Shown one piece after another: positions 39,246 through 48,754 of a stretch of 64,000 bases of DNA. The DNA is from Naumannella halotolerans (GTDB lineage Bacteria > Actinomycetota > Actinomycetes > Propionibacteriales > Propionibacteriaceae), in NCBI RefSeq assembly GCF_004364645.1, contig NZ_SOAW01000001.1, forward strand, positions 2,329,845 to 2,393,844, written 5' to 3'. The translations under genes were made by a program, and so were the position numbers. Under the pieces are notes generated by a model. That model had not been told where the DNA came from. It searched no databases and saw nothing but the letters and a program-made list of their open reading frames with translations. Numbering within the stretch: position 1 is the stretch's first letter; each line of letters starts with the position of its first letter.

Positions 39246-39803
39246 GTGGAACCGCGACCAGGACCGGAGGACACCTCCGACAGACCGACGGACGGCAGGG
39301 AAACTCCGGCGGCAGCGACCCCAGCGGCACCGTCAGCCGCGCCGAAAGCGGGGTCACCGACTGCGGAGTCACTGACGGGCCTGTCCGCTGCACTGAGTGC
39401 GGCGTGCGCCCGGATCACCCGCCAGTGCGCCCGGATGCACGACGAGCCTCCCGGGTTCGGGCGGGTACTGTCGATCTTCGATCAGTACGGAGCGCTGAGT
39501 GTCGGCTCCTTCGCCGAGGTCGACGGCTGCAGCCAGCCGACCGCCACACGGTTGATCCAGCGCCTGGAGAACGAGGGACTGCTGGCCCGCCGGCCCAACC
39601 CGGCCGACGGCCGAGGCTCGGTCCTCGCACTGACCGCCGAGGGCCACGAGCGACTGAGTGGTGTCCGCCACCGGATCGCCGAGGGACTCACCCCCCACCT
39701 GGCCGCACTCAACCCCCACGAACGCGCACAGCTCGAGGCAGCGACAGCCCTGCTGCTGCGCCTGGTCGATGAGCTGTCGACAACCCCCGAGGAGACACGA
39801 TGA
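39246..39803 (+). CDS. MarR-family transcriptional regulator
   Basis: About 185 residues. The winged helix reads FAEVDGCSQPTATRLIQRLENEGLLARRPNPADGRG, which is typical of MarR proteins, with flanking dimer helices. The N-terminal 40 residues are Pro/Ala-rich and lie outside the family fold. An ATG at 39210 would place the TATATAGC palindrome inside the gene, so GTG 39246 (VEPRPGPEDT) is chosen; transcription could begin at or near it, giving a leaderless message. The stop overlaps the MFS start (ATGA), so the pair is one unit, the usual repressor-pump layout. Confidence 0.82.
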   Translation: MEPRPGPEDTSDRPTDGRETPAAATPAAPSAAPKAGSPTAESLTGLSAALSAACARITRQCARMHDEPPGFGRVLSIFDQYGALSVGSFAEVDGCSQPTATRLIQRLENEGLLARRPNPADGRGSVLALTAEGHERLSGVRHRIAEGLTPHLAALNPHERAQLEAATALLLRLVDELSTTPEETR

Positions 39804-41155
39804 GCAAGCGGGCGGAACAGGCACCCATCGAACACACCCCTGGGGGCCACGCCCCCGTCGACCACACCCCTGGGGGCCACGCCCCCGTCGACCACACCCC
39901 TGTCGACCACACCCCGGGCAGCGCGCCGCGTACCACCATCTGGCGACAGCCGAAATCGGTGCTGGCGGTGGCCTTCGCCAGCGTCATCGCCTTCATGGGC
40001 ATCGGCCTGGTCGACCCGATCCTTCCCGCGATCAGCACCGAGCTCGGGGCGACCCCCGGCCAGGCCATGCTGTTGTTCACCAGTTACCTGTTCATCACCG
40101 GTATCGCCATGTTCTTCACCAGCTGGATCTCCGGCCGGGTCGGTTCGAAGAAGACCTTGATCATCGGCCTGGTGATCATCGTCGCCTTCGCCGCACTGGC
40201 CGGGCTGGCGGACTCGGTCTGGCAGGTGATCGGTTTCCGCGCGGGCTGGGGGCTGGGCAATGCCCTGTTCATCTCCACCGCCCTGGCCACGATCGTCGGC
40301 GCGGCGACCGGTGGGACCGACGGCGCGATCATCCTCTACGAGGCAGCCCTCGGCATCGGGATCGCCATCGGCCCCCTGCTCGGTGGAGCCCTGGGCGACA
40401 TCTCCTGGCGGGCACCCTTCCTCGGCACCGCGGTGTTGATGGCGATCGGCACGATCGCATTGCTGATCCTGCTGCCGCCCCAGCGGAGCAGGCCCAACCA
40501 TGTCCCGCTGGGTGCCGGACTCCGGGCAGCGCGGCGACCTGCACTGCTGGTGCTCGGTCTCGCCGCTCTCTGCTACAACTTCGGCTTCTTCACCCTGCTG
40601 GCCTGGACCCCGTTCCCCCTGGAGGATGCCGCAGCCAGGTCCGGCATCACCTTCGGCGCCCACGAGCTCGGCTTCGTCTTCTTCGGCTGGGGGCTCTGCC
40701 TGGCGCTCACCTCGGTCCTGATCGCCCCCCGGATGACTCGCCGGTTCGGTCGCATCCGCGTGCTCCACCTGACCCTGTTGCTGCTGGCGATCGACCTGGC
40801 AGTGATGGCCCTGTTCGCCGAGCATCTGCAGATCCTGATCATCGGCGTGATCATCGGCGGACTGTTCCTCGGAGTGATGAACACCGTGCTCACCGAGTCG
40901 GTGATGGATGCGACCACCCTCCCGCAGAACGTGGCCTCCTCCACCTACAGCGGCATCCGGTTCCTCGGTGGTGCACTGGCGCCGGCGGTGGCCGGCAGCC
41001 TGGCTGCCGCCGGTGGACCGGGAACCCCGTACCTGGTCGGCGCGGCGGCGGTACTGATGGCGATGCTCATCCTGGCGATCGGCCACCGGCGGATCGCCCA
41101 CATCGACCTGGACACCGCCGAGGAGATGACGGGGAACTCCCCCAGGATCGGCTGA
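39800..41155 (+). CDS. Major facilitator superfamily (MFS) efflux-type transporter
   Basis: 451 residues with about twelve membrane helices. It is drug:proton antiporter-like (MGIGLVDPILPAISTELGA near residue 65, GRVGSKKTLIIGL, an A-type motif, near 115, and ALGIGIAIGPLLGGALGD, a C-type motif, near 190). The 45 residues before the first helix are unusual: HTPGGHAPVD is repeated, encoded by a 30-base direct repeat (39833-39892), which makes a His-rich tail. A drug or toxic-compound efflux role under MarR control is likely; the substrate is unknown. Confidence 0.88.
   Translation: MSKRAEQAPIEHTPGGHAPVDHTPGGHAPVDHTPVDHTPGSAPRTTIWRQPKSVLAVAFASVIAFMGIGLVDPILPAISTELGATPGQAMLLFTSYLFITGIAMFFTSWISGRVGSKKTLIIGLVIIVAFAALAGLADSVWQVIGFRAGWGLGNALFISTALATIVGAATGGTDGAIILYEAALGIGIAIGPLLGGALGDISWRAPFLGTAVLMAIGTIALLILLPPQRSRPNHVPLGAGLRAARRPALLVLGLAALCYNFGFFTLLAWTPFPLEDAAARSGITFGAHELGFVFFGWGLCLALTSVLIAPRMTRRFGRIRVLHLTLLLLAIDLAVMALFAEHLQILIIGVIIGGLFLGVMNTVLTESVMDATTLPQNVASSTYSGIRFLGGALAPAVAGSLAAAGGPGTPYLVGAAAVLMAMLILAIGHRRIAHIDLDTAEEMTGNSPRIG
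39833..39914 (+). repeat. 30-bp tandem direct repeat at the 5' end of the MFS gene
   Basis: Two exact 30-base copies (39833-39862 and 39863-39892, starting CACACCCCTGGGGGCCACG) are followed by partial copies. They code for the His/Pro/Gly repeat, keep frame, and could vary in number. Confidence 0.85.
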
Positions 41156-41191
41156 TCGTTCAGGGTCCGGCGGGCGGCACACCCACCGGGC

Positions 41192-41725
41192 TCAGGTGAG
41201 CAGACCCCGCAGGGTCCGCCGCAGGATCTCCTTGGACTCGGCGACGGAGAGCCGCTGATCATCGCGGAGGATCGCCCAACAGTTCCAACTGGTGGCCGCC
41301 AGCAGCGCATCGAGCAACAGGTCCGAACGATCGGCGCCGGCCAGTTCGGGGGCGAAGACCTGCGAGAGCCGGTCCCGTTCGTTGCGCAGGTGATCGGCCC
41401 GACCGGAGGCCAGCGCCGGGGACCCGGCGGCCGCGGCGGCGGCCCGGGCGGCCGGGGCGATGTCGCCCAGCTGTTTCGCCCGTTGATCGACATAGCTGGC
41501 GATCCGCTCGCCCACCGGCAGGTCGATGTCGATCGGCCGGGCGAGTCGGCGGTTCACCCGTACCCAATGGGACACGGTCCGCATGAACAGACCCTCCATA
41601 TCGTCGACGGCCACCCACAGGGTCCGCAGTGAAACCCCGGCCTCGGCGGCGATCTCCTTCGCCGTCGGCCGCCGCGTCTCCCTGGGCTGAACCAGCCGCA
41701 CCGTGGGGGGCAGGTGTTCTCGCAC
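41192..41725 (-). CDS. TetR-like transcriptional regulator
   Basis: 177 residues. The helix-turn-helix reads PTAKEIAAEAGVSLRTLWVAV near residue 20, typical of TetR N-terminal domains. The helix before it (EHLPPTVRLVQ) is short, so the true start may be further upstream, but an in-frame stop at about 41756 and the GTG at 41725 limit that. The ligand domain is Ala-rich, with LLLDALLAATSWNCWAIL near the end. It is divergent from ybjQ, 51 bases away, and convergent with the MFS gene. Its targets are unknown. Confidence 0.75.
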   Translation of the reverse strand: MREHLPPTVRLVQPRETRRPTAKEIAAEAGVSLRTLWVAVDDMEGLFMRTVSHWVRVNRRLARPIDIDLPVGERIASYVDQRAKQLGDIAPAARAAAAAAGSPALASGRADHLRNERDRLSQVFAPELAGADRSDLLLDALLAATSWNCWAILRDDQRLSVAESKEILRRTLRGLLT

Positions 41726-41775
41726 CTGTCCCCCGTTCGGTGCGAACGGGCCGGGTCAGTGCCAGAATCGAGGAC

Positions 41776-42210
41776 ATGATCATCGTCACCACCAATGAGA
41801 TCCCCGGATACACCGTCGAGGCCGTACTCGGGGAGGTGATGGGCATGACGGTCCGCAGCGCGAACATCGGTCAGAACTTCGTCGCCAGCTTCCGCGCCAT
41901 CGGTGGCGGTGAAGTCACCGAGTACACCCGAGTGGTCTATGAGTCCCGCAATGAGGTGATGAACCGGATGTGGGCCGATGCCCAGCGTCGCGGCGCCAAC
42001 GCGATCATCGGCATGCGCTTCGACACCGGTGAGATCGGTCAGGCATTCACCGAGCTCTGTGCCTACGGGACGGCGGTCGTCGTCCGACCGCTCGGCCAGG
42101 GTGAGCCCGGGGCCACGGCCCAGTCGGCGCAGCAGGCCGCACAGGCGGGAGGAGCCCCCTCGGCCCCCGACGCCCCGCAGCCGAACCACACCCCACCGCA
42201 ACCGCAGTGA
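41776..42210 (+). CDS. YbjQ-family (DUF74, putative heavy-metal-binding) protein
   Basis: 144 residues. The first 105 form the YbjQ domain (TTNEIPGYTVEAVLGEVMG, a pentamer-forming fold, followed by RNEVMNRMWADAQRRGANAIIGMRF). The rest is an Ala/Gln/Pro-rich tail (PSAPDAPQPNHTPPQPQ). The heavy-metal label comes from the family name and is poorly supported. The ATG at 41776 gives MIIVTTNEIPGY, the standard opening, so longer upstream readings are not used. It is not clearly part of the two-component operon downstream. Confidence 0.85.
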   Translation: MIIVTTNEIPGYTVEAVLGEVMGMTVRSANIGQNFVASFRAIGGGEVTEYTRVVYESRNEVMNRMWADAQRRGANAIIGMRFDTGEIGQAFTELCAYGTAVVVRPLGQGEPGATAQSAQQAAQAGGAPSAPDAPQPNHTPPQPQ

Positions 42211-42280
42211 GCCAGCCAACGGATCGCTCACAGGAAGCACACAGCCAACTCACTGGTTGAGCGTGACGTGGGGTGCCACC

Positions 42281-43024
42281 ATGGAACCCATGTCAACCAC
42301 GTCACGCGGTCCCGAGCAGGCACTCACCCGGGCAGACGGCTCCCCCATCCGGGTGCTCGCCGTCGACGACGAATCGAGTCTCACCGAACTGCTCTCGATG
42401 GCCCTGCGCTACGAGGGCTGGGAGGTCAGCACGGCCGGCTCCGGCTCCGAAGCGGTCCGGGTGGCCAAGGAAATCGAGCCCGATGTGGTCGTGCTCGACA
42501 TGATGCTTCCCGACTTCGACGGCCTCGAGGTGATGCGCCGGATCCGACAGACCGCGCCCCTGACGCCGGTGATCTTCCTGACCGCCAAGGACGCCCTGAC
42601 GGACCGGGTCAGCGGACTGACCGCCGGTGGTGATGACTACGTCACCAAGCCGTTCAGCCTGGAGGAACTCGTCGCCCGGCTGCGCGGGCTGTTGCGGCGC
42701 AGCGGCGCCAGCGCCGCCCACGAGAACTCCGTCCTGACCGTCGGTGACCTGCGGCTGGACGAGGACAGCCACGAGGTCAGCCGGGCCGGTGAGGAGATTC
42801 ACCTGACCGCCACCGAGTTCGAACTGCTCCGGTACCTGATGCGGAACCCGCGGCGAGTACTGTCGAAGGCCCAGATCCTGGACCGGGTCTGGAACTACGA
42901 CTTCGGGGGGCAGTCCAACGTGGTGGAGCTCTACATCTCCTACTTGCGCAAGAAGATCGACGCCGATCGACCGCCGATGATCCAGACCATGCGCGGCGCG
43001 GGGTACATGCTCAAGCCGGCATGA
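42281..43024 (+). CDS. OmpR/PhoB-family response regulator
   Basis: 247 residues. The receiver domain has RVLAVDDESSLTELL, the phosphate-accepting Asp in VVVLDMMLPDFDG near residue 73, and LTAKDAL and the KPFSLEELVAR Lys further on. The winged-helix output domain (EEIHLTATEFELLRYLMRNP ... GQSNVVELYISYLRKKI) binds DNA. The overall pattern is near the MprA/TcrA group. It overlaps the sensor kinase start (ATGA), so the pair is one operon. ATG 42281 is used; another ATG three codons later is possible. Confidence 0.93.
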   Translation: MEPMSTTSRGPEQALTRADGSPIRVLAVDDESSLTELLSMALRYEGWEVSTAGSGSEAVRVAKEIEPDVVVLDMMLPDFDGLEVMRRIRQTAPLTPVIFLTAKDALTDRVSGLTAGGDDYVTKPFSLEELVARLRGLLRRSGASAAHENSVLTVGDLRLDEDSHEVSRAGEEIHLTATEFELLRYLMRNPRRVLSKAQILDRVWNYDFGGQSNVVELYISYLRKKIDADRPPMIQTMRGAGYMLKPA

Positions 43025-44574
43025 CCGTGGACAAACCGGTCGGGTTCCGGCCACCGGACCAGCCCGAACCCGTCGAGCCACCCGTACCGGTGACCACCGA
43101 ACCGGGTGAGGAACGACCACCTCATCCGTTCGCACCGGGTTCGATGGGTCGCAGTCTGCTGCTCCGGGTGCTGCTGATCGTCACTGTGGCGACGACCGCG
43201 GTGGCCGCGATCAGCCTGCTGGTCACCCAGCAGTTGCTGTTGACCAGCCTGGACGAACGGGTACGGTCGCTGGCCATCTCCCAGGCCCAGGGCCCACCGC
43301 TCAACCCCATGCAGGACCGCTCGGAGCAGATCTTTCGCGGTCAGCCGCTCGGCACCATCCTGATCGCCCCGGACCGCTCCGGGACCATGGTCGTCGGGCT
43401 GCTCGGTGCCAACGGGACACAAAGTGAGACCGACCAGGCCGAACTGACCGAGGCCGCCAAGGAGATGCAGGCACTGCCGGCCGATGGACAGGCCCGCTCG
43501 GTGCGGCTGTCCTACGGCGACTACCGGGTGGTGGGGATCCCCCGGCCCAGCGGCGGCGAGGTGATCGTCGGCCAGCCGATGGAGGGCATCAACTCCACCA
43601 TCGTGAACCTGATGCTGATCGGGATGGCCGTCTGCGTGGTGGCGATCGTCGCGGCCGCGATCAGTGTCCGGGCGTCGATGTCGCGGGCCCTGCAGCCACT
43701 CTCCCGTCTGGCCGGTACGGCCAAACAGGTGTCCCGGCAGGAACTGGCCACCGGTGAGGTGGATCTGAGTGCCCGTGTACCGGCAACCGATGCCGACCCG
43801 TCGACCGATGTCGGCCAGGTCGGTTACGCCTTCAACCACATGCTCGACAATGTCGCCGGCGCCCTGGCCGCCCGGCATGCCAGTGAGACCAAACTGCGCC
43901 AGTTCGTCGCCGACGCCTCGCACGAGTTGCGCAACCCGTTGGCCGCGATCCGTGGTTATGCCGAGTTGCTGCAGCGCGACTCCGCCGACTTCAACGCACC
44001 CACCCAACACGCGATCCGGCGAATCTCCTCGGAGTCGGCGCGGATGTCGTCGCTGGTCGAGGACATGTTGCTGCTCGCCCGGCTGGATTCGGATCCGACA
44101 CTGGATCTGCAGCCGGTCGATGCCTCCGAGATCGTGATCAATGCGATCAGCGACGCCCAGGTGGCCGGACCGGATCACAACTGGCGGGTCTCCCTGCCCG
44201 ATGAACCCGTGCAGGTGCTGGCCGACCGTTTCCGGCTGCACCAGGTGGTGGCGAACCTGCTTGCCAATGCCCGTACCCACACCCCGCCGGGAACCTCGGT
44301 GGTGGCCGGGGTGTCCACCGAGGGCGATCAGGCCGTGATCAGTGTGACCGACGACGGGCCCGGTTTCCCCCAGGCGCTGCAGTCGACGGCCTTCGAACGG
44401 TTCGCCCGCGGCGATTCCTCCCGCGCCCGGACCAACTCCGCCGGCAACGAGGGTACGGGCCTGGGGTTGTCCATCGTCGCCGCCGTGATGGCGGCCCACC
44501 GCGGTTACGCCAGCATCGACAGCGAGCCGGGGCACACCACGGTCAAGCTGTACCTGGACCTGAGCCGGGACTGA
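43021..44574 (+). CDS. Sensor histidine kinase
   Basis: 517 residues. A Pro-rich leader of about 40 residues is followed by a membrane helix (LLLRVLLIVTVATTAVAAIS), an extracellular sensor of about 120 residues, a second helix (IVNLMLIGMAVCVVAIVAAAI) and a HAMP linker. The HisKA box FVADASHELRNPLAAIRGY has the phosphorylated His near residue 302. The ATPase domain has N-box LLANARTHTPPGT, G1 DDGPGFP and G2 GTGLGLSIVAAV. It phosphorylates the regulator next to it. The signal is unknown; the glucosaminidase downstream suggests envelope sensing. Confidence 0.93.
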   Translation: MTVDKPVGFRPPDQPEPVEPPVPVTTEPGEERPPHPFAPGSMGRSLLLRVLLIVTVATTAVAAISLLVTQQLLLTSLDERVRSLAISQAQGPPLNPMQDRSEQIFRGQPLGTILIAPDRSGTMVVGLLGANGTQSETDQAELTEAAKEMQALPADGQARSVRLSYGDYRVVGIPRPSGGEVIVGQPMEGINSTIVNLMLIGMAVCVVAIVAAAISVRASMSRALQPLSRLAGTAKQVSRQELATGEVDLSARVPATDADPSTDVGQVGYAFNHMLDNVAGALAARHASETKLRQFVADASHELRNPLAAIRGYAELLQRDSADFNAPTQHAIRRISSESARMSSLVEDMLLLARLDSDPTLDLQPVDASEIVINAISDAQVAGPDHNWRVSLPDEPVQVLADRFRLHQVVANLLANARTHTPPGTSVVAGVSTEGDQAVISVTDDGPGFPQALQSTAFERFARGDSSRARTNSAGNEGTGLGLSIVAAVMAAHRGYASIDSEPGHTTVKLYLDLSRD

Positions 44575-44686
44575 GTCGCGCGGCTGGTGGCCCGCCGTTC
44601 ACCGCCCCGGTGGGGCTTGGGTGTCGGGGTAGCCTTCACTGGCGTTCACGCCACCGACACACACCATCACCACCGGAAGGGGATCC

Positions 44687-45655
44687 ATGGCACGTCGAGC
44701 ACGTCGTCGTAGCAGCGGCTGCGCGACCGTCGGCCTGGCCATTGCCGGAATCGGTCTGGTGGTGGTCGTACTGGTCGCGGTGGCGGTGGTGAACGTGATC
44801 TCCCAGCGCACCATCGAGGCCAGTCTGCAACGGCCCGAGGTCGATGACCGATCGGTCTTCATCACCGCCATCGCGCCGCTGGCGCGCGAATCGATGGAAC
44901 AGACCGGCGTACCTGCCTCGGTGACCATGGGACAGGCGATCCTGGAATCGGGTTGGGGTTCCTCGGGACTGTCGAACTGGTCGGGGAACTACTTCGGGAT
45001 CAAATGCGGCGACACCCGCTCGGAGTTGCAGGCCGACTGCGTCGCCCGCGAATCCCAGGAGTACTACGACCCCGAGGAACCGGTCAGCGAGGTCAGCGAT
45101 TTCCGCGCGTACCACACCGCCCGCGACTCGTTCCGTGATCATGGCGAGTTCCTGCGCAACACCAGCCGCTATGCCGGCGCTTTCGAGCACACCGACGACC
45201 CCGACGAGTTCATCCGGGCCGTCCGCGAAGCCGGTTATGCCACCGACCCGAACTACTCGGAGATGGTGATCTCGCTGATGCAGGACTACGACCTGTACCG
45301 CTATGACGACGGCGAACCCGCGGGTACGCCCGTGCAGGGGGACTTCGCCGGACCGTACCGCGACACCGGCGGGGTGAACGGGCCGCTGGGCGTACCCATG
45401 GGCCCGATCCAGTCCGGACCGGTCGACAGCACCCGGATGATCATCTTCGACCAGGGGGTGATCGTTGAGAGTGAGGACGAGTTCTTCACCCTGACCGGCT
45501 CGATCTGGCAGGCTTACCGGGCCGACGCCGAGGTGCGTAGCCGGCTGGGCGTTCCGGAACGGGTCGAGGGGACCGAGGACGAACAGGTCGTCACCTTCGA
45601 CGGCGGGACCCTGACCGCGGTCGCCGACGGTCCGGCGCAGGTCGACTACAACTGA
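44687..45655 (+). CDS. Secreted/membrane-anchored glucosaminidase with LGFP-like repeats
   Basis: 322 residues. A basic start and a hydrophobic stretch (VGLAIAGIGLVVVVLVAVAV) anchor or export the protein. The catalytic domain, of the mannosyl-glycoprotein endo-beta-N-acetylglucosaminidase (FlgJ-type) family, reads SVTMGQAILESGWGSSGLSN, where the Glu is the catalytic acid, and NYFGIKCGD, near residues 85-115. It continues to about 215. The end has two LGFP-like repeats (GGVNGPLGVPMGPIQSG, LGVPERVEG) which probably bind the wall. It should cut peptidoglycan glycan chains. It follows a two-component system by 112 bases and may be its target. Confidence 0.85.
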   Translation: MARRARRRSSGCATVGLAIAGIGLVVVVLVAVAVVNVISQRTIEASLQRPEVDDRSVFITAIAPLARESMEQTGVPASVTMGQAILESGWGSSGLSNWSGNYFGIKCGDTRSELQADCVARESQEYYDPEEPVSEVSDFRAYHTARDSFRDHGEFLRNTSRYAGAFEHTDDPDEFIRAVREAGYATDPNYSEMVISLMQDYDLYRYDDGEPAGTPVQGDFAGPYRDTGGVNGPLGVPMGPIQSGPVDSTRMIIFDQGVIVESEDEFFTLTGSIWQAYRADAEVRSRLGVPERVEGTEDEQVVTFDGGTLTAVADGPAQVDYN

Positions 45656-45694
45656 GACTTCGGCCTGCTGTCGGTGGCGGATACCATGCAACGG

Positions 45695-46366
45695 ATGATT
45701 ACTCGCGCTGAACTTGCCCGATTGGTCGACCACACGCTGTTGAAGCCGGAGGCGACCCCGGCGGATGTGCAGGCCCTGGCCGACGAGGCAGCCACCTTGG
45801 GTGTCTACTCGATCTGCATCTCGCCGAACATGATCAAGACCGTGAACGTGCCCGACGGGGTGCTGCTGGCCACCGTCTGCGGTTTCCCGAGCGGGAAGCA
45901 CACGACCACCGCCAAGGCGACCGAAGCCGTCGAGTCGGTGGCCTCCGGTGCCGACGAGGTGGACATGGTGATCGACATCGGCGCCCTGAAGGCCGGTGAC
46001 ATCGAGTCCGTGACCGCCGACATCGCTGCGGTACGGGGTGCTGTCGGCAAGGCGGTGCTGAAGGTGATCATCGAGTCCGCGGCGCTGACCGAGGACGAGA
46101 TCGTCGCCGCCTGCCGGGCCGCGGAATCGGCCGGCGCCGACTTCGTGAAGACCTCCACCGGATTCAACCCGGCCGGTGGCGCGTCGGTGGAGGCGGTGCG
46201 GTTGATGCGCAGGACGGTCGGTGACCGACTCGGAGTGAAGGCCTCCGGCGGGATCCGGGACTGGGACACCGCGGTCGCCATGGTCGAGGCCGGCGCGAAC
46301 CGGCTCGGCCTGTCCGGCACCGCCGCGGTGCTCGCCGGCGGTCAGGTCGGCGACCAGAGCTACTGA
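45695..46366 (+). CDS. deoC: Deoxyribose-phosphate aldolase
   Basis: 223 residues. It cleaves deoxyribose-5-phosphate to acetaldehyde and glyceraldehyde-3-phosphate in nucleoside salvage. The TIM-barrel marks are [41 protein letters not shown] (a catalytic Lys region) and [14 protein letters not shown], with the Schiff-base Lys, near residue 190. Start ATG 45695 ([10 protein letters not shown]) is preferred over ATG 45674, because MADTMQR is not part of the family. No other deo genes are near. A strong hairpin follows. Confidence 0.96.
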   Translation: MITRAELARLVDHTLLKPEATPADVQALADEAATLGVYSICISPNMIKTVNVPDGVLLATVCGFPSGKHTTTAKATEAVESVASGADEVDMVIDIGALKAGDIESVTADIAAVRGAVGKAVLKVIIESAALTEDEIVAACRAAESAGADFVKTSTGFNPAGGASVEAVRLMRRTVGDRLGVKASGGIRDWDTAVAMVEAGANRLGLSGTAAVLAGGQVGDQSY

Positions 46367-46435
46367 GCCGGAGTCAGCGGCGGCCCGCACCGGGGCGACG
46401 GACGGACTTTCCCCTTCTCGCTCATGATCCCGTGC

Positions 46436-46473
46436 AGCGGACCCCGGGCCGATCCTCGGTCCCGGGGTCCGCT
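46436..46473. terminator. Bidirectional hairpin between deoC and mqo
   Basis: Perfect 13-bp arms (AGCGGACCCCGGG and complement) enclose a 12-base loop between two convergent genes. Confidence 0.75.
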
Positions 46474-46489
46474 CGTTACGACGGGTGAT

Positions 46490-48013
46490 TCAGACAGGTA
46501 CTCCTGCGGCCCGCTCGGCCTCACCGAGTCCGGTCGGCGGCTCCTTGGCAACCGGCGGCACCAGCCCGAGCACCTCGGCGGTACTCGTGAGCACCGCATG
46601 GGCGAGTTCGGGATCGGCGATCAATTCCTCGGCGCTGTGCGGCATCGCCTTGAACAGGGTCTGCTGCCAGTCCGGCCAGCGATCGGCGAAGCAGTCACGC
46701 AGGACATCCAACATGATCGGCGCCGCGGTGGAGGCACCGGGTGAGGCACCGAGCAGGCCGACGATGGACCCATCGGCGGCCGTGATCACCTCCGTACCGA
46801 ACTGCAGCACCCCGTCGGGCCGGATCACCTGGACCCGCTGGCCAGCGGTCACCTTCTCCCAGTCACCGGGCTCGGCATCGGCGTAGAACTCCCGCAGATC
46901 GGCGAACTTGCGCTTCGGCGAGGAGAGCAGCTGCTTCACCAGGTAGACGACCAGACTCAGGTTCTGCAGGCCGACCTTGATCATCGGCAGCAGGTTGTCG
47001 GGTTTGATCGAGGCGAACAGGTCGGTCAACGAACCGGTCTTCAGGAACCGCGGGGTCCAGCCGGCGTAGGGGCCGAACATCAGCGAGGTCCGGCCCTCGA
47101 CGACGCGGGTGTCGAGGTGCGGTACCGACATCGGCGGCGCTCCGACCGCTGCCAGCCCGTAGACCTTGGCATGGTGGCGGGAGACGACGTCGGTCCGGCT
47201 GGTACGCAGGAACTCACCGCTGACGGGGAATCCGCCGTAGCCCCGGATCTCGTCGATCCCGGCCTTCTGCAACAGGCGCAGCGAGTAGCCGCCGGCGCCG
47301 ACGAAGACGAAGCGGGCGCGGATCACGGCCTTCTCCCCGCTCGCCCGGTTGCGGACGAGCACCGCCCAGCGGCCGTCGGGCAGCTTCCGCAGGTCGAGCG
47401 CTTCGGTGCCGAGCACCAGATTGCCCGAACGCTCGGTGAAGGCATCCAGCAACAGTTCGGTCAGCCGGCCGAAGTCGACATCGGACCCGGCGGCGGAATA
47501 GGTCGCGGCGATCGGCTGGTTCGGATCCCGGTCGGCCACCAGCAGCGGGGCCCACCTGCCGATCACCTCGGGGTCGTCGCTGAACTCCATCCCGGCGAAC
47601 AGTGGATGCGCCGACAGTGCCGCGTGACGGCGGCGCAGGTATTCCACATTGTCCGCGCCCCAGACGAAGCTCATGTGCGGGGTCGGCTGGATGAACGCCT
47701 GCGGACTCGGCAACCGACCGGATTCGACCAGATGCGCCCAGAACTGGCGGGTGACCTGGAACTGTTCGTTGACGGTGACCGCCTTGGCGATGTCGACCGA
47801 ACCGTCGGACTTCTGCGGTGTGTAGTTCAACTCGCAGAGGGCTGAGTGGCCCGTACCGGCGTTGTTCCAGGGGTCGGAACTCTCCTCCGCCACCTTGTCC
47901 AGCCGCTCGATGACCTGAATGTCCCAGTTCGGCTCGACCTCTTGCAACAGGGTCGCCAGGGTCGCGCTCATGATCCCGCCGCCGATCAGCAGGGCATCGA
48001 CATCAGTCTGCAC
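46490..48013 (-). CDS. mqo: Malate:quinone oxidoreductase
   Basis: A membrane-associated FAD enzyme that oxidises malate to oxaloacetate and passes electrons to quinone, replacing or backing malate dehydrogenase in the citric acid cycle. FAD-binding is by DALLIGGGIMSATLATLLQ at the N-terminus. NNAGTGHSALCELNYTP and the GAGGYSLRLLQKAG loop are typical of Mqo. Start: GTG 48013 (VQTDVDALLIGGG) has GGAGG four bases before it, better than ATG 48031, which lacks a ribosome site. The length of 507 residues is normal. Transcribed from about 48100 toward deoC. Confidence 0.96.
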   Translation of the reverse strand: MQTDVDALLIGGGIMSATLATLLQEVEPNWDIQVIERLDKVAEESSDPWNNAGTGHSALCELNYTPQKSDGSVDIAKAVTVNEQFQVTRQFWAHLVESGRLPSPQAFIQPTPHMSFVWGADNVEYLRRRHAALSAHPLFAGMEFSDDPEVIGRWAPLLVADRDPNQPIAATYSAAGSDVDFGRLTELLLDAFTERSGNLVLGTEALDLRKLPDGRWAVLVRNRASGEKAVIRARFVFVGAGGYSLRLLQKAGIDEIRGYGGFPVSGEFLRTSRTDVVSRHHAKVYGLAAVGAPPMSVPHLDTRVVEGRTSLMFGPYAGWTPRFLKTGSLTDLFASIKPDNLLPMIKVGLQNLSLVVYLVKQLLSSPKRKFADLREFYADAEPGDWEKVTAGQRVQVIRPDGVLQFGTEVITAADGSIVGLLGASPGASTAAPIMLDVLRDCFADRWPDWQQTLFKAMPHSAEELIADPELAHAVLTSTAEVLGLVPPVAKEPPTGLGEAERAAGVPV

Positions 48014-48283
48014 GAAACCTCCATGGTTCATGGCCGGAGCACCGGCCGGGTCGTCACCGCGCGCCCATCGAACGAACACTTGCGGACACGACTCTGTTCA
48101 CCTTCCATGGTGGCGCGATCCATGGTCGGCGCACAGGTCGAGTGCTCGTGAGATGCTTCACAATCTCTGCTCCGAGAGCCGGATCAGGTCGATTGTGCGG
48201 GTCCCAATCTAGTCGATCGGCCGACCGGTCCCGGACCCCACCCAGCCCATGTGCAGGGATCCACCCGTTTTCGGGGTGAGCGA

Positions 48284-48754
48284 TCAACCGCCTGTCTCGA
48301 ACGGCAGCCTGCCGTCGGCGGGCAATGGCAGCACATTCGTGTGCTGCGGGGTGATCAAACTCCAGGTGGCGCCGTCGTCCGGTGCGGAGAGGAAGACGAT
48401 CACCGCGCCCTCGACGTCGAGCGGATCACCCTCGGGGTAGGTGGTGCTGCCCGTACAGGTCACCGGAGTGGATGCCACCGGCACGCTCACCTCGTCGAGG
48501 TAACCCTTGACCACCTCGGTCACTGCCAGTTGATGCACCGCTGCATCGATGCGGAACATCTCGATACTGCCGGTGGCAGGGCCTGTCGTACCGACGACCA
48601 CCGCGTCCGCCTCCTGATAGGCGACATCCGGATCGGAGTCATCGATCCAGGACACGCACGACTTCGGTTCGGGAGCCAGAGGTCCAGCACAGCCAGCCGG
48701 AACGGCCACCAGCAGCACGAACGGCAGAAGCACAGTGCCGCGGCGGGCCTTCAC
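48284..48754 (-). CDS. Small predicted lipoprotein
   Basis: 156 residues with a signal peptide and lipobox VAVPAGC, whose Cys22 would be lipid-modified and anchored outside the membrane. The mature part begins [14 protein letters not shown] and has a beta-rich domain of about 120 residues ([19 protein letters not shown] ... [20 protein letters not shown]), which looks like the small actinobacterial lipoproteins with an OB-like fold. Two Cys in the mature part (near 33 and 99) could form a disulfide. Function unknown. It is divergent from dcd, 205 bases apart. Confidence 0.8.
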   Translation of the reverse strand: MKARRGTVLLPFVLLVAVPAGCAGPLAPEPKSCVSWIDDSDPDVAYQEADAVVVGTTGPATGSIEMFRIDAAVHQLAVTEVVKGYLDEVSVPVASTPVTCTGSTTYPEGDPLDVEGAVIVFLSAPDDGATWSLITPQHTNVLPLPADGRLPFETGG

